DNA of 64,000 nt from Phymatolithon calcareum (lineage: Eukaryota; Rhodophyta; Florideophyceae; Hapalidiales). The first letter of the stretch is position 1. Each line of letters opens with the position of its first letter. The translations under genes were made by a program, and so were the position numbers. The stretch lies in contig OZ345354.1 of NCBI GenBank assembly GCA_977006965.1, positions 3,286,001 through 3,350,000 of the forward strand, written 5' to 3'. Positions 32,554 to 42,134 of the stretch are shown piece by piece. The notes beneath the pieces were generated by a model that searched no databases, had not been told where the DNA came from, and saw nothing but the letters and a program-made list of their open reading frames with translations.

Positions 32554-33211
32554 GTGTCTATGTGACGGGAAATTTCCCTCAATTGAGGGGCACTTTTACC
32601 TCAATTGAGGGAATGAGAATCAATTGTTTTTTGCCAACGAAAACTACTCATTATTATTAGGCTCATAAAACCCATCAAGCTCATGGATGTGTTCAGCATG
32701 CTTAGCAAAACAGTTTCTACCTGCTGAAATGCCACATATGTTGATTGCGGCGCCATCAAGTCTACCACTTGATGAGAATACGAGGGTTAAGTCCTTGACT
32801 TGTCAGACTCTGCAGTTGTTTTGAACAGCTAAAGTAGTTATCATGCCACCTGTGGCTTACTTTTCCATTTTCGGAGGAGTTAAGTGGGTTTCAACACCGT
32901 CCTTGGAGCAAATATACCTTTTGGAGTACTGAACATCGATGATTATTGATCGAGGCAGAGTGAATCCCGGAGGACAAGGCGCCTTGTACCAGAGTATGGG
33001 GCCACAAGACGGCGCAGTACAACTGCGCTATGGGCAGTTTCACATTCTAAAGCGTTTTTCTTCTCGCCCTCTGTCGAGGTCCCCAGATCAAGATGCAGCA
33101 TTCTCTTACGTCTTCCTTAGTCTGAATTGAGGATTCAAACCGGAGACATGCATCAGGATCTTTAAGTCGTTAATCATCCGGAAATGGGAGTATGCGTTAC
33201 ACGTTACTCCA

Positions 33212-33856
33212 ATGACAATTCGATTGCTCTGGGCAATCGAGTCGGCAGAGGGCTTGTTCTACAAGAATGTTTTCGGAAAGTATGCCGAATACCGCCGGGA
33301 CCGAATGCGAGTTCTGTGCCGACTGGGACCACCAAAGATGAGGAGACGTCATCAAGCAGAAAGGTTTGCATTAAGCCTGGTAAGGCACAAAAAGCGCCTT
33401 GAAGAAACAAAAGAGTACGTTGGAAGAGATGAGGACGTAAAGGAAGCAATGAAGGATATTGAATATCTCAAGATGTATGAAGACTTGCGACAAGCCCTTC
33501 AGAAAGCCCAGGAGGGATCTGTCACGAAGAAGAGGATGAGAGAAGAAACAATTAAGGTATGGGAAAAGGAAGAAGAAGGCAGGTCAATGAAGATTCCTAT
33601 TGAAGGCAAGCTACCAGGGATCCTTTACATAGGAGAAAGAACAACACGTTTAAGGTGCCTAAGGTTGACATTCAACCGAGCACCCTTTTGGAGGAAATCA
33701 GTGTTGGGTGCGTACTGTGGGATTACCGCGGTGGTCGAACTAGTCGCCTTACAGCGTACTCTAGCGTCATCGAAGATGAGTACAGAAATTGAGTTTGAGT
33801 GCAGGAGACTTCCGGAGCTCTTGTTGGGAGAGAATTACGAATCAAGAACGTTTTGA
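33212..33856 (+). pseudogene. Coiled-coil ORF related to 13920-14471
   Basis: Open for about 214 codons; the apparent start may be internal. Around residues 45-100 the sequence matches the ORF at 13920-14471 (KMRRRHQAERFALSLVRHKK, GRDEDVKEAMKDIEYL). A basic/acidic helical region is followed by a C-terminal part not shared with the other copy. No enzymatic motif or zinc finger is visible. Its occurrence in two repeat contexts argues that it belongs to a mobile element; role unknown. Confidence 0.45.
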
Positions 33857-35099
33857 GCAGCCAGATGACTGTAGCGTAGAGATTATGCAAGAGCTGCCCC
33901 GTTACTCCAAGGTGAGGCTTTGGGAGCTCTCAAAAATAAAATCATCAAATATCCCCTTAGTCTGAATTCTGTAACTCGCAACCTTTCTCCGGTTTGCGGT
34001 GGATGGCGATGTACTGCAGGAGGCCATTTTCAATTCATGGCCTCCGTTGATATACCAAAGAGATATGAACCTAGCAAAGAAGAACCAGGTCTAATAGAGA
34101 CGCAGTGGGTTGTTGTGATCACTAATAGCATCGATAAAATACTGAACGAGCGCCAACCGGTACTCAACGGACGACATAGTGCCTTGTTCACTTGGTTGCA
34201 CGGTGAATGTGACGCACCGGAGGTACTCGAAGAACCTGGCTCTGGTCATGCCACTGTTTGAAAATGACGGAGCGAGGATATACTTGTTCCCCATGGTAGA
34301 CTTCCATAAATCTCTTTGCGTCCAACTCCTGAGGACGAGTATTCCGAAAATCTTAGACTCCGTTCTTCCTATTCGTTTCAGCTTAGCGGATGCCTAAGCA
34401 ATAATTGTTCGCAGGTGTACTCGGCGAAACATCGTCATGAAGGAATCGTACGGTGTGTGGAACCCGATGCCACCGTTCTCGGATATAGCAGCTCTGTTTA
34501 TAGTACGAACTTTCCAGAACTGACGGGCCTTGCTTGCCCCAATTGGACATAGAACTTGGCGCTCGAAGCATGGCACTCCATGAGCAAAAGTACTCTGCTC
34601 ACGGTCTGGCGCAATGACATCAAGCTCCTCTTGCGATTGTTGGTCCCAAGAACCATGCAGGGTGTAGGCGAGGGAACTCACAAGAGGGCGTTTAGAGCTC
34701 CCGTTCATTATATATTAGATTTGTGTTGCCTTCTGTCTAGAGTGTGGTTGATACTGAACGCAAAACTCAGCGTTTGGCTCGCGACCCTTGATTTCATCAA
34801 CGTGTACCTCTTGAACCGTGCCGTTCACCTTTTTTGAACTAGAAAACGCTCCGTATAGTCGGCAGAACTGTACAGGACTTGTCACTGATGTTGCTTTGGT
34901 GCGTGCGACTGCACCGACCACTCGGCGCGGGCGTTTTTCTCGAGGCATGGCAGATGTGTTTTTTCTGGGTGACCAGCAGATTTTCGTTCCTACCTGCGAA
35001 CGACGGGGTTTTAACGTACTAAAAGGGGACTCCCCACCAAGAACAAAAGGTCGCCTTTCCGAATCTGGAGCTCAAAATCAGTTCCGCATTTTTTTCATA
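33857..35099 (+). other. Decayed interior of element 1
   Basis: Pieces such as MQELPRYSKVRLWELSKIKS and NLALVMPLFENDGARIYLFP appear in shifting plus-strand frames with many stops. They probably continue the protein of 33212-33856. No known domain was recognised. Confidence 0.35.
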
Positions 35100-35245
35100 A
35101 ACGTTTTCGAGCTTTTAAATCCACCCTCAATTGAGGGAAATTCCCTTAATTGAGGGTGTTCGTCACATAGACACAAGTGTCTAGTTTACTAACCACCTCA
35201 ATTTAGTGTAAATCCCTTAATTGAGGGGTGATTTAAAAGCTCGAA
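35100..35245. repeat. Head-to-head junction of two related elements (large imperfect palindrome)
   Basis: Both arms read outward from about 35175 with GTGTCTA, CCCTYAATTGAGGG motifs and then GATTTAAAAGCTCGAAAA. They are the right end of element 1 and the left end of element 2, separated by AA. Confidence 0.85.
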
Positions 35246-37158
35246 AAAATCTATAACACGAAGGCGAAACAGCTCGCTCACGCCAGAGTCGTAAAGCCGG
35301 GCTTGTCTTCTGTGCGAGAAGTAGCGCAACTACCACCTGAAAAGCACATCGTGCTGATCTAGGAATAAAAATGTGCTGTCTACTATTAAGAATCAGACCT
35401 GTTGTGCTGCAAGAAAAAGACTCCCGTCTACGGATCGGTGCATCCAAACATGCCAAGGAAACGAAGGCGCTTAGTCGAGAAGAATGTTGTAGACTATAGA
35501 CAGTCATTTCCAAGTTAATAAACGTGATTGGTACGGCTCAGGATATAATTGAAGAGAAGTTCGGTGGTCTCGCAAGCACGTCACTTTGCGTAAAAAGGGT
35601 CCTAATTCAGCACCCAGTGAAGAAGATTAAGATTGCGACCATCAAGATTGTTAGCCTCAATTCATAAAAACCTGATGATAGTGCTTCAGCCCGTTTGGCA
35701 TCTTGGACCGAGCCCACACTGGAAAAGTTTAGCATTGCCAAATCCTGCTTACAGTACTCGTCTTCGCCAACCTTCATCAGAAAACGCCAATTTTCCTGCT
35801 CCATTCGCAACGAAAAGCTAACCAATAGACCAAGCAAGCTGCAACGCAGTCCTCAGAAGCACTAGGTGCCATTTGAGGGCTCTCTTTGCTACTCTCTCTA
35901 AGATTTTTGCGATGTTTTCAAACAGCCCCTCATTGTTCACGAACGGAAGTACTTCGACCCGTTTCTCAATGCATATTTCCTCCACCGTTTTGGTGAAAAC
36001 TCTAACGATATTCTCGCGCCTTGATACATTCCGTCCACTACAGCGTAGGAGTAGATGCCCCACGGTCTCCTTGGTTCTCGCAGAGCAGGTCTTGCATATA
36101 GTGTCACAGTCAACGGTAACATCTTGAAAAACTGTTACCAGCGAGCAAATAGTGCGGCAAGTTGATTGAGAGTAGATTCAGCGTGCTTGTGGTTTATATT
36201 GCGCTCTGAGGGTAACAGCTGCATACTCCTAAGCTTTGTCGACTTGTGCCTATTGACAATCGACCACGCAGATTCTATGGTTAAGGGTATATTTTGATGC
36301 GTCACCAGACTTGCCTCCGTAATGCCTTTTCGAGCAAGGCCGTCCGTTTTTTCGTTCCCAGGGAGCCCTTAGTAGCTTGGGATCCAAATTGCTTCGAAGT
36401 GATCATGTCATCAATCAACCTTCCCATAGTATCCGACAGCTTGTCATCTCCCCATACATCCATCGTTGCTTGGTCAGCGCATCGAGGACGCTTCTTCTGT
36501 CTGCAAACAAGCGAATGTGGTGTATGCATGGGATTCGCAAGTGTTCTATCTCCTCAAAAGTTCAGACGGCCGAGAATATTTCGGCGTCGATCGACAAACC
36601 AACTGCTCCAATGGTCGTTTCGTGTGAACATATCCGGCAACTTTCTTGCTTGATAACTCGTTTCTAATCTCTGAAGGTCATCCAGAGTGTCAGCAGCGCG
36701 TGATGCAGCAAAGATAACATGAAGTACTGATCCAGAAATTCATCGATACTGCATTTAACTCAAGTACGACTCGTCAACAATCATTCAATTCATATCGCAA
36801 AATTACGTTAGAGAGCGGTGCTGGAACCCGCTTCATTCCCATCGAGAAGAAAAGGAAGAATTCTAATGCCATGACGACTACTTTTGCGGCGCAAATCAAC
36901 CGCAAAGTTTGCAAAGTGAGGAAAATGACTGCCATATGTTCATCATGTAGCAAGCTTTATGGTGGCGAAACATGCATCTGTCGCATTCATTTGGTTGAGG
37001 CTGTTTCACGAAGCGCGTTGTTGCTATCCATAAGCTTAACGCTGTCGAAGAGCCTGATGTTGGAGAGCTTTCGTTTGCAAAAAATTATATGAATCACATA
37101 CCCTCAATTGAGGGAAAAGTGCCCCTCAATTGAGGGAAAATTTCAGTAAACTAGACAC
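35177..37158. mobile_element. TA-flanked element 2, related to element 1 and inverted
   Basis: The ends GTGTCTAGTTTACT (35177-35190) and its exact inverse (37145-37158) enclose 1982 bp, again with CCCTCAATTGAGGG motifs inside each end. The right flank is TA. The left end resembles the right end of element 1, and its right end resembles the left end of element 1, so the two lie in opposite orientation. The interior includes a LINE fragment on the minus strand. Confidence 0.7.
35818..36600 (-). pseudogene. LINE RNase H and C-terminal zinc-motif fragment
   Basis: The minus strand carries an RNase H-like stretch (SVLDALTKQRWM; LPGNE-like SLGTKKRTALLEKA region near 36330) and then CKTCSARTKETVGHLLLRC at about 36100-36010, in different frames. 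This mirrors the tail at 15566-15769. It lies inside element 2, so it was captured or inserted there. Confidence 0.55.
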
Positions 37159-37654
37159 TAGACACCCATACCGTTATACTTGAACGGGTGAATGAATTCA
37201 ACTATCCATGTGATCGATCTGTTTTAGTGGTCTACGCAGACCACTACAACAGAACGAACACATGGATTGTTGAATTCAGGAACGTTATAAAACTGTACGT
37301 AGAATTTTACGTACTGTACCGAACACGAGGGGAGCACGGCAACATTGTGGTCCGATAGTTATTTAGTTGATTTGAGCCAAAATGGTGCCGCGCTCCCCCG
37401 GTGAACGTTTATACTGGCCCGAGTTATATAATAAAATTAGATGCTACCGACAACCAATTACCACGTACTACGCATGATACATTTGAAGTGATCGTTATTT
37501 CCGATAATTCTGCACTTGTTGAACTATACACTCTCGTACAACCTACCAGCAATTCGAATTGCAATTCTTCATCAGAACCCAATTTGAGTCGAATTGCTAC
37601 GAATTGCAATTAATTGCAATAGCAGTGGATTACGTACCACCCCTGCCTGCAAAG
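37159..37654. other. AT-rich spacer with AATTGC motifs
   Basis: No gene. At 37548-37622 the sequence AATTCGAATTGCAATTC and GAATTGCAATTAATTGCAAT resembles the hAT subterminal repeats at 29.2 and 31.4 kb, possibly an old hAT end. Confidence 0.4.
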
Positions 37655-38108
37655 ATGGGAATGCCCATCCGCCCAATGTTAAATGACATTCAAGAAAAAG
37701 CTGACCTTCCCGCACTCGCGTATTTGATTCTACAAGATGGCAGAGTAAAAGTCGTTCAAGCTGTGGGACGCAGTCGCGTCAATAGTACTACCAAGGTTAC
37801 CGTCAATGACAAATGGCATTTTGGATCTTGTGGAAAAGCCATGACTTCAGCATTGCTAACGCATTTGGTTGAAAGGTACAGATTCAGTGGAACAGTACGC
37901 TGAAAGATATTATCGGAATATCGAATGCAGACCTGGCCAATGTGAGCGTTCAACAACTTTTAATGCACACTTCCGGGCTGACAAGAGATATCTAAATCGG
38001 CGATTTTCATAATGTCCCCTCGAATTTTGATGAAATCGGTAAACAGCGATCGAAGATCGTTTTAACATTCTCCAAAAAGCACCGGAAATCACACCAGGCT
38101 CTCCTTTT
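37655..38108 (+). pseudogene. Beta-lactamase-fold serine hydrolase fragment, cut by a Helitron
   Basis: From the ATG at 37655: LPALAYLILQDGRVKVVQAVG, then FGSCGKAMTSALLTHLVE with the SxxK catalytic motif SCGK, then (after a frameshift near 37885) STLKDIIGISNADLANVSVQ and QLLMHTSGLTRD, and finally ILQKAPEITPGSPF. This is the N-terminal half of a class C beta-lactamase/LACTB-type fold. Frameshifts, a stop (TAA after LTRDI) and the Helitron start at 38109, right after PGSPF, inactivate it. The tyrosine and KTG-type motifs are lost. A related C-terminal half lies at 56345-56860 on the other strand; the two overlap in content and so come from two copies. Confidence 0.75.
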
Positions 38109-39628
38109 TCCCCCTATACTAAAGCAAGTGTCTGTTTGTCTGTCGGTCTGTCTGTGTGTTTGTATGTCACCGTCTGCGCATACTTAATTCTCTTTGGATA
38201 GATGACTCTTTCCGCTCCTGAGTAGGAGTGTATAACTGGATGAATCACGTTTCTTGGGTGTTTCGAAATTTAACGATTATCATACTGCGCGCCATAACCT
38301 CGCGCAGGGCACCCGTACGTAAAAAATCGCATTCGGCCCATGCGCGCAGCGAATAGAATTTTTGTATGAACCATTTTTTTTGCAAAGCAATGATTTTTGC
38401 ACGTAAAACGTTTTTCGGCCAATCACATTCACGAACGGTGCTGGCGAGTGCCAGTAGGGTACCATACCAATAGAATACGCGGAAAGAGACCGTTGCAAAT
38501 AATGCTACAAATGAATTTGCACGTTACGTTTTTGTTAACGTATCTGTTGCCAATCAAACTTCTGCCTACTTAAGGTTCCGCCGGCGCTCCCCCCCCCCCA
38601 CCCCGCCCGCGAAAATAATTGCTGACTTTGTTGCGGGTTGGAAATTCGGTAGCTGGGAGCCTTTGATCCCGCGGTCCCGTCTGCCCCCCTCGGACCGTGC
38701 TGGCAGTCCCTCTGTGAGTGCGCTCTGGAAGCTTACATCGGTCCAAGGGCCTCGGATTGCGGGGGATGTCGGACCGCTGTTGCGGTCCGAGGAGCCAGTT
38801 GGGGTGCAGAGATAGGCGCTGCGTATTCCCCCCTGTCCGATGTCGTATCCGGCTGCGCGAGCGTGTCCTGAAGGATGTAGGGCACGTGCGCGATCTGTCG
38901 AAACCCGGTGCGCTGTCTTTCCGCTGCGAGAGGGAGTTATATTCCACTTGCACGGAGCGACCTTGCCTATGGGTGTGTGGCAAGCATCCCTTGGAAGCTT
39001 CGTTTGGCAGGTGCGCGTCAGCAAGAGGGGTAGCAGGGCTTGCGAAAGCAAAACGAGCGGCAGACGGCGGAACCCGGGGGAGAGGGACGCGTGTTGGTAG
39101 TCCAGGTCAGTCAGGGACACGGTCCGGGGAAAGTGCAAGACTCCCTAAATGCAAAGGAGAATCGCTCAGCTCCCAAAGGTTGAAATAACATGCCCGGCCT
39201 GCTTGTCAAGCTACCCTGAGCGACGCGAAGACCAGCTCGAACGAAGTTCGAGTACAAAGTGCAGGCAAAGTCAGTATTACGTTTGGCTCTTTTCTCATTT
39301 TTTTGAAGAAGATCCAGGCTCCTGCCGGAGGGAGTCTGCCCAAGGACCGTTGCCACGAAATGGTGGTTTTTGATTCCAAGGGCTGTGTCGTTTTCGCTCT
39401 CAGGGTAAGCGCAGTCTCTCTGGTACTGCCGGCGCCAGTAAGATCGATTGGCAGACTCTGCATATCTAGAGGTGAATTGAGCACCCTTGGGCACACTTTT
39501 CGAAGGCCATCAACCTCGTGTGCAGCGAAGCAGATATTTGAAAGGGTAAAGTGAATGGTATTACTTTTGAGCATTACTTAGAGCCAAGAATAGCCCGGAC
39601 AGATATCTGAAGAAGAAGAGAAATAAGT

Positions 39629-39937
39629 ATGTCGGATGATGGCATTGTTCCCCAACCTCCTCAAAAGATGCATAAGGTTAGTGAGGACCAACTGCAGCGG
39701 CGCCGAGAGAGAAATGCGGACGCTGCGCGAAGGAAAAGAGCACAGGAGAATCCTGATCAACGCAGATCGCGTTTGGATGCTGCTGCGTCCGCCAGAGCTA
39801 GACGAAGGCGGGAAAGCTCTGAGAAACACAGGTCGCGCTTGAATGTTGCTGCTGCGGCCGCGAGAGCTATACGAAGGCGGGAAAGCTCTGAGCAACGCAG
39901 AATGCGCCAGATGCGAATGCTGAAAACACGCGTATAA
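39629..39937 (+). pseudogene. Helitron RepHel N-terminal fragment
   Basis: A 102-codon frame from an ATG, extremely Arg/Glu/Ala-rich, with repeats of the type RRRESSEQRRMR and NPDQRRSRLDAAA. Such blocks precede the Rep domain in Helitron proteins. The frame stops at 39937, and the Rep catalytic HUH region is absent. Confidence 0.6.
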
Positions 39938-40118
39938 CGCGAGAGCTTGAGAATACTGAGTAGCGCCGAGCCCGGTTAGACTCTGTCAATGAGGCAACTT
40001 GAGCTGCAAGGGGTCGCGAAACGCACATAACAGCTGACCGCCGCCGGGCGGGAGATCGAGATTCTGCAAGAGCTCGACGGAGAGTCGTTACCGTTTTCAA
40101 CTGAAAAAAAGATTTGTA

Positions 40119-40541
40119 GTGATGCTGCTCCGCAATTTATGTCTTCAGAAAGGACACGTGAACGGGGCATGGTACATCGTGGAGGGCATGTCGAACAATC
40201 TCTTGTACTTGAAGGTTTCCGTAGGGTCTCATGCCGGAAGTCAACTCACTCTCCCAAGAGTTCCATGCGGTCCAGGAGATTACACATTTCCTGTACCGGG
40301 GCTCAAGAGAACGCAGTTTCCTGTACGTGTCTCTTTCGGAATGACCATCAATAAGGCGCAATGACAGTCTTTCGGACGGAAACTTGGACTTGACTTATCG
40401 GATGACTGTTTTGCAAATGGTCAGCTCTACGTTGGTGAATCAAGAGTAACAGGTACGAGAAATCTGACGGTGTGTATCACGCGGACAGATAACAAGACCC
40501 GTAAGGTAGTTTACAGAAAAGCATTGGCGAATACTTTCTAG
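40119..40541 (+). pseudogene. Helitron Pif1-like helicase C-terminal fragment
   Basis: VMLLRNL, GHVNGAWYIVEGMSNN, LPRVPCGPGDYTFPVPGLKR, FPVRVSFGMTINKAQ, then (after a stop at about 40362) SFGRKLGLDLSDDCFANGQ, LYVGESRVTGTRN and VVYRKALANTF. These are the final helicase motifs (V and VI) of Helitron Pif1 domains in the correct order. One in-frame stop follows INKAQ. Confidence 0.8.
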
Positions 40542-40686
40542 TGTTAAATAAAGGTTCCATTTCATTGTGCTTCATTTTTCGTTCCCCTTTTTAGTATATA
40601 AAGTAGATCAACTTTAGATAGAGTGAGTATAATAATGCAGTATTATGATTACGCATATCTCGAAATATTATACTAATCACACATTA

Positions 40687-40717
40687 TCGGCGCGAAGCGC
40701 CGACACGGAGCCACTTG
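40687..40717 (+). repeat. Helitron 3' terminal hairpin
   Basis: Perfect 7-bp stem with loop GAA at 40687-40703, then 14 bases to the inferred end CTTG. A near copy with one stem mismatch is at 46692-46722. Confidence 0.8.
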
Positions 40718-41007
40718 TCCCCTACTACTAAAATCTGTGTGTGTGTTTCTTTCTCTTTAGATTCTCATTGGTTTCATTTTTGCAAGATAAAGTTCAACTG
40801 GGTGGATTTGTACTGAGGTGAGTTTTTACGATAACTATTGATACGATCCGAAATAATTTCAGTTACCCCCTAATCGTTTCAAATTTGTCATGAGCTAATA
40901 AATTCCTCGTTGTAGTTTCGGAACTTATTATAGGCGAGCTTCTGTGGCCATCTCGCTTTGAAATCAAGCTCACTGGACTTCTTTGCCCGAGTCATATGAC
41001 AAATACT
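40718..41007 (+). mobile_element. Helitron 2, 5' part, abutting Helitron 1
   Basis: TCCCCTACTACTAAAATCTGTGTGTG begins directly after Helitron 1 and resembles that element's own 5' end. AAGATAAAGTTCAACTGGGTGGAT also matches 45950-45975. The MULE at 41018 follows. Its 3' end may be the one at 46722. Confidence 0.6.
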
Positions 41008-41017
41008 ATTTAAAATG

Positions 41018-42105
41018 GAGGAAATTCGCTGCATGGACCGAAAAAGGTGGCAAAATTCGCTAAATCGGCACCCCTTGCAAAAACTATTACTCCTTATGAT
41101 ATTAGCTAGACAGCCGCTAATCATTACACTACTCATCCGCTGCGCAAAGTACTCTGCACTTCATCGCATTCGACTGCTAAGCTATCTCATCACGCTCTTT
41201 CCCGAACCCTCTGAAGTTATGGAGAAGAACGAGCTCGTGCTATGAGTGAGCGACTACACTGGAGCAAACTTTGATGACGTTGTCAACCTCGTAATCACCC
41301 ACAACACGTCTTTTGGCGAGGCACATCGACGGGCAAGTTACTCACGCCTTACTGCTACAAGAAGAACCAGGAAAAATCCTCCAAGAGGAGAAGTTTCTTG
41401 TGGAGTCGGATGTCATCAAAAGTGACATGCTGAGGTGTGCTGCTAGCAGCGAAATGACACCATTCCATGTGGTACTTAACAGCGACTACCGCGCTACATG
41501 CTCTTGCCTCCACTTTGAAGAGCACCAGAGATCATGTAGCCACGTCTTCGCTGTAATTTTGTACATTTATAGATGCTTGGCGCAGCATCGGGTCGGTTCG
41601 ACCCGTGAAACAAGAACTGGCTTGGGGAAGCATGGCTGTTGAGAACGTGGGCTAAGTAACACTAAGGCTGTATCACTTGCGTTTCAGTCATTGGTGACCA
41701 GCTAATATAGGAGGATTTGGTGCCGTTTGACCTTGTCTCCAAGCCGGGCACAAGTGCAAGAGGCCCTACTTGCCGTCCGAAATGAGGGCCCGTCACTGTG
41801 CGGAAACAGCGGTCACTTCTCGCAGACATGCGGCAGGCGAAACATCCACAATATTGTTGAGGCGAAGCGAAAACATATCGAGAAAGCGGCTCAGTCCATG
41901 ATAATTGACCTTACCGCCTGCGATGACGATGATACTACTTGCGAAGAGGAGCTAAAGCATAGAGAGTAGCGCACGAAATAAATTTTATTTTTTGACAAAT
42001 ATTTTTATAGAGCGCTCGGTGCATCATAAAGAGTAGTATTTTTTGCAAAGGGTACCGATTTAGCGAATTTTGCCACCGTTTTCGGTCCATGCGGCGAATT
42101 TCCTC
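41018..42105 (+). mobile_element. Non-autonomous MULE with target duplication, complete
   Basis: An 83-bp inverted repeat at 41018-41100 (GAGGAAATTCGCTGCATGGA...) pairs with 42023-42105, about 90% identical. The element is 1088 bp and is flanked on both sides by ATTTAAAATG (41008-41017 and 42106-42115), a perfect 10-bp direct repeat; 9 bp plus one chance base is possible. It contains only the C-terminal transposase remnants and is closely related to the copy at 1-898. Confidence 0.92.
41313..41969 (+). pseudogene. MULE transposase remnants (SWIM finger and tail)
   Basis: 41313-41642 holds CSCLHFEEHQRSCSH (SWIM, CxC-x9-CxH). 41727-41969 holds GNSGHFSQTC and the helical EAKRKHIEKAAQSMIIDL. The two are in different frames from each other and lack the catalytic domain, so this copy must have moved with transposase from elsewhere. 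Confidence 0.75.
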
Positions 42106-42134
42106 ATTTAAAATGATTCCAAAGGCAGACCAAT

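Larger units (their letters stand above)
32554..35174. mobile_element. TA-flanked element 1 with CCCTCAATTGAGGG subterminal motifs
   Basis: The left end GTGTCTATGTGACG (32554-32567) is repeated inverted and identical at the right end (35161-35174). Directly inside both ends are one or two copies of the palindrome CCCTCAATTGAGGG or a near variant. The left flank is TA; the right flank is AA, then element 2. The 2.6-kb interior contains the coiled-coil ORF at 33212-33856 and decayed sequence. No recognisable DDE transposase is present, so the superfamily is uncertain. Confidence 0.7.
38109..40717 (+). mobile_element. Helitron 1, internally deleted
   Basis: It starts TCCCCCTATACTAAAGC, followed by a TCTGTTTGTCTGTC run, and ends with a 7-bp stem hairpin TCGGCGC-GAA-GCGCCGA plus CACGGAGCCACTTG at 40717. 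The host base following is T. Inside are the N-terminal basic region of a Helitron protein (39629-39937) and the end of its Pif1-type helicase (40119-40541), with the Rep and most helicase motifs missing. It interrupts the beta-lactamase-like gene. The terminal CTTG differs from the usual CTRR. Confidence 0.8.

Noticed and set aside
38125-38165. TCTGTTTGTCTGTC run considered as a plain microsatellite
   Set aside because: It sits at the position where Helitron 5' ends carry such runs, next to TCCCCCTATACTAAAGC, so it is treated as part of the element.
38566-39138. 190-codon minus-strand frame
   Set aside because: Lies in Helitron 1 leader sequence opposite its coding direction; no similarity to known proteins.
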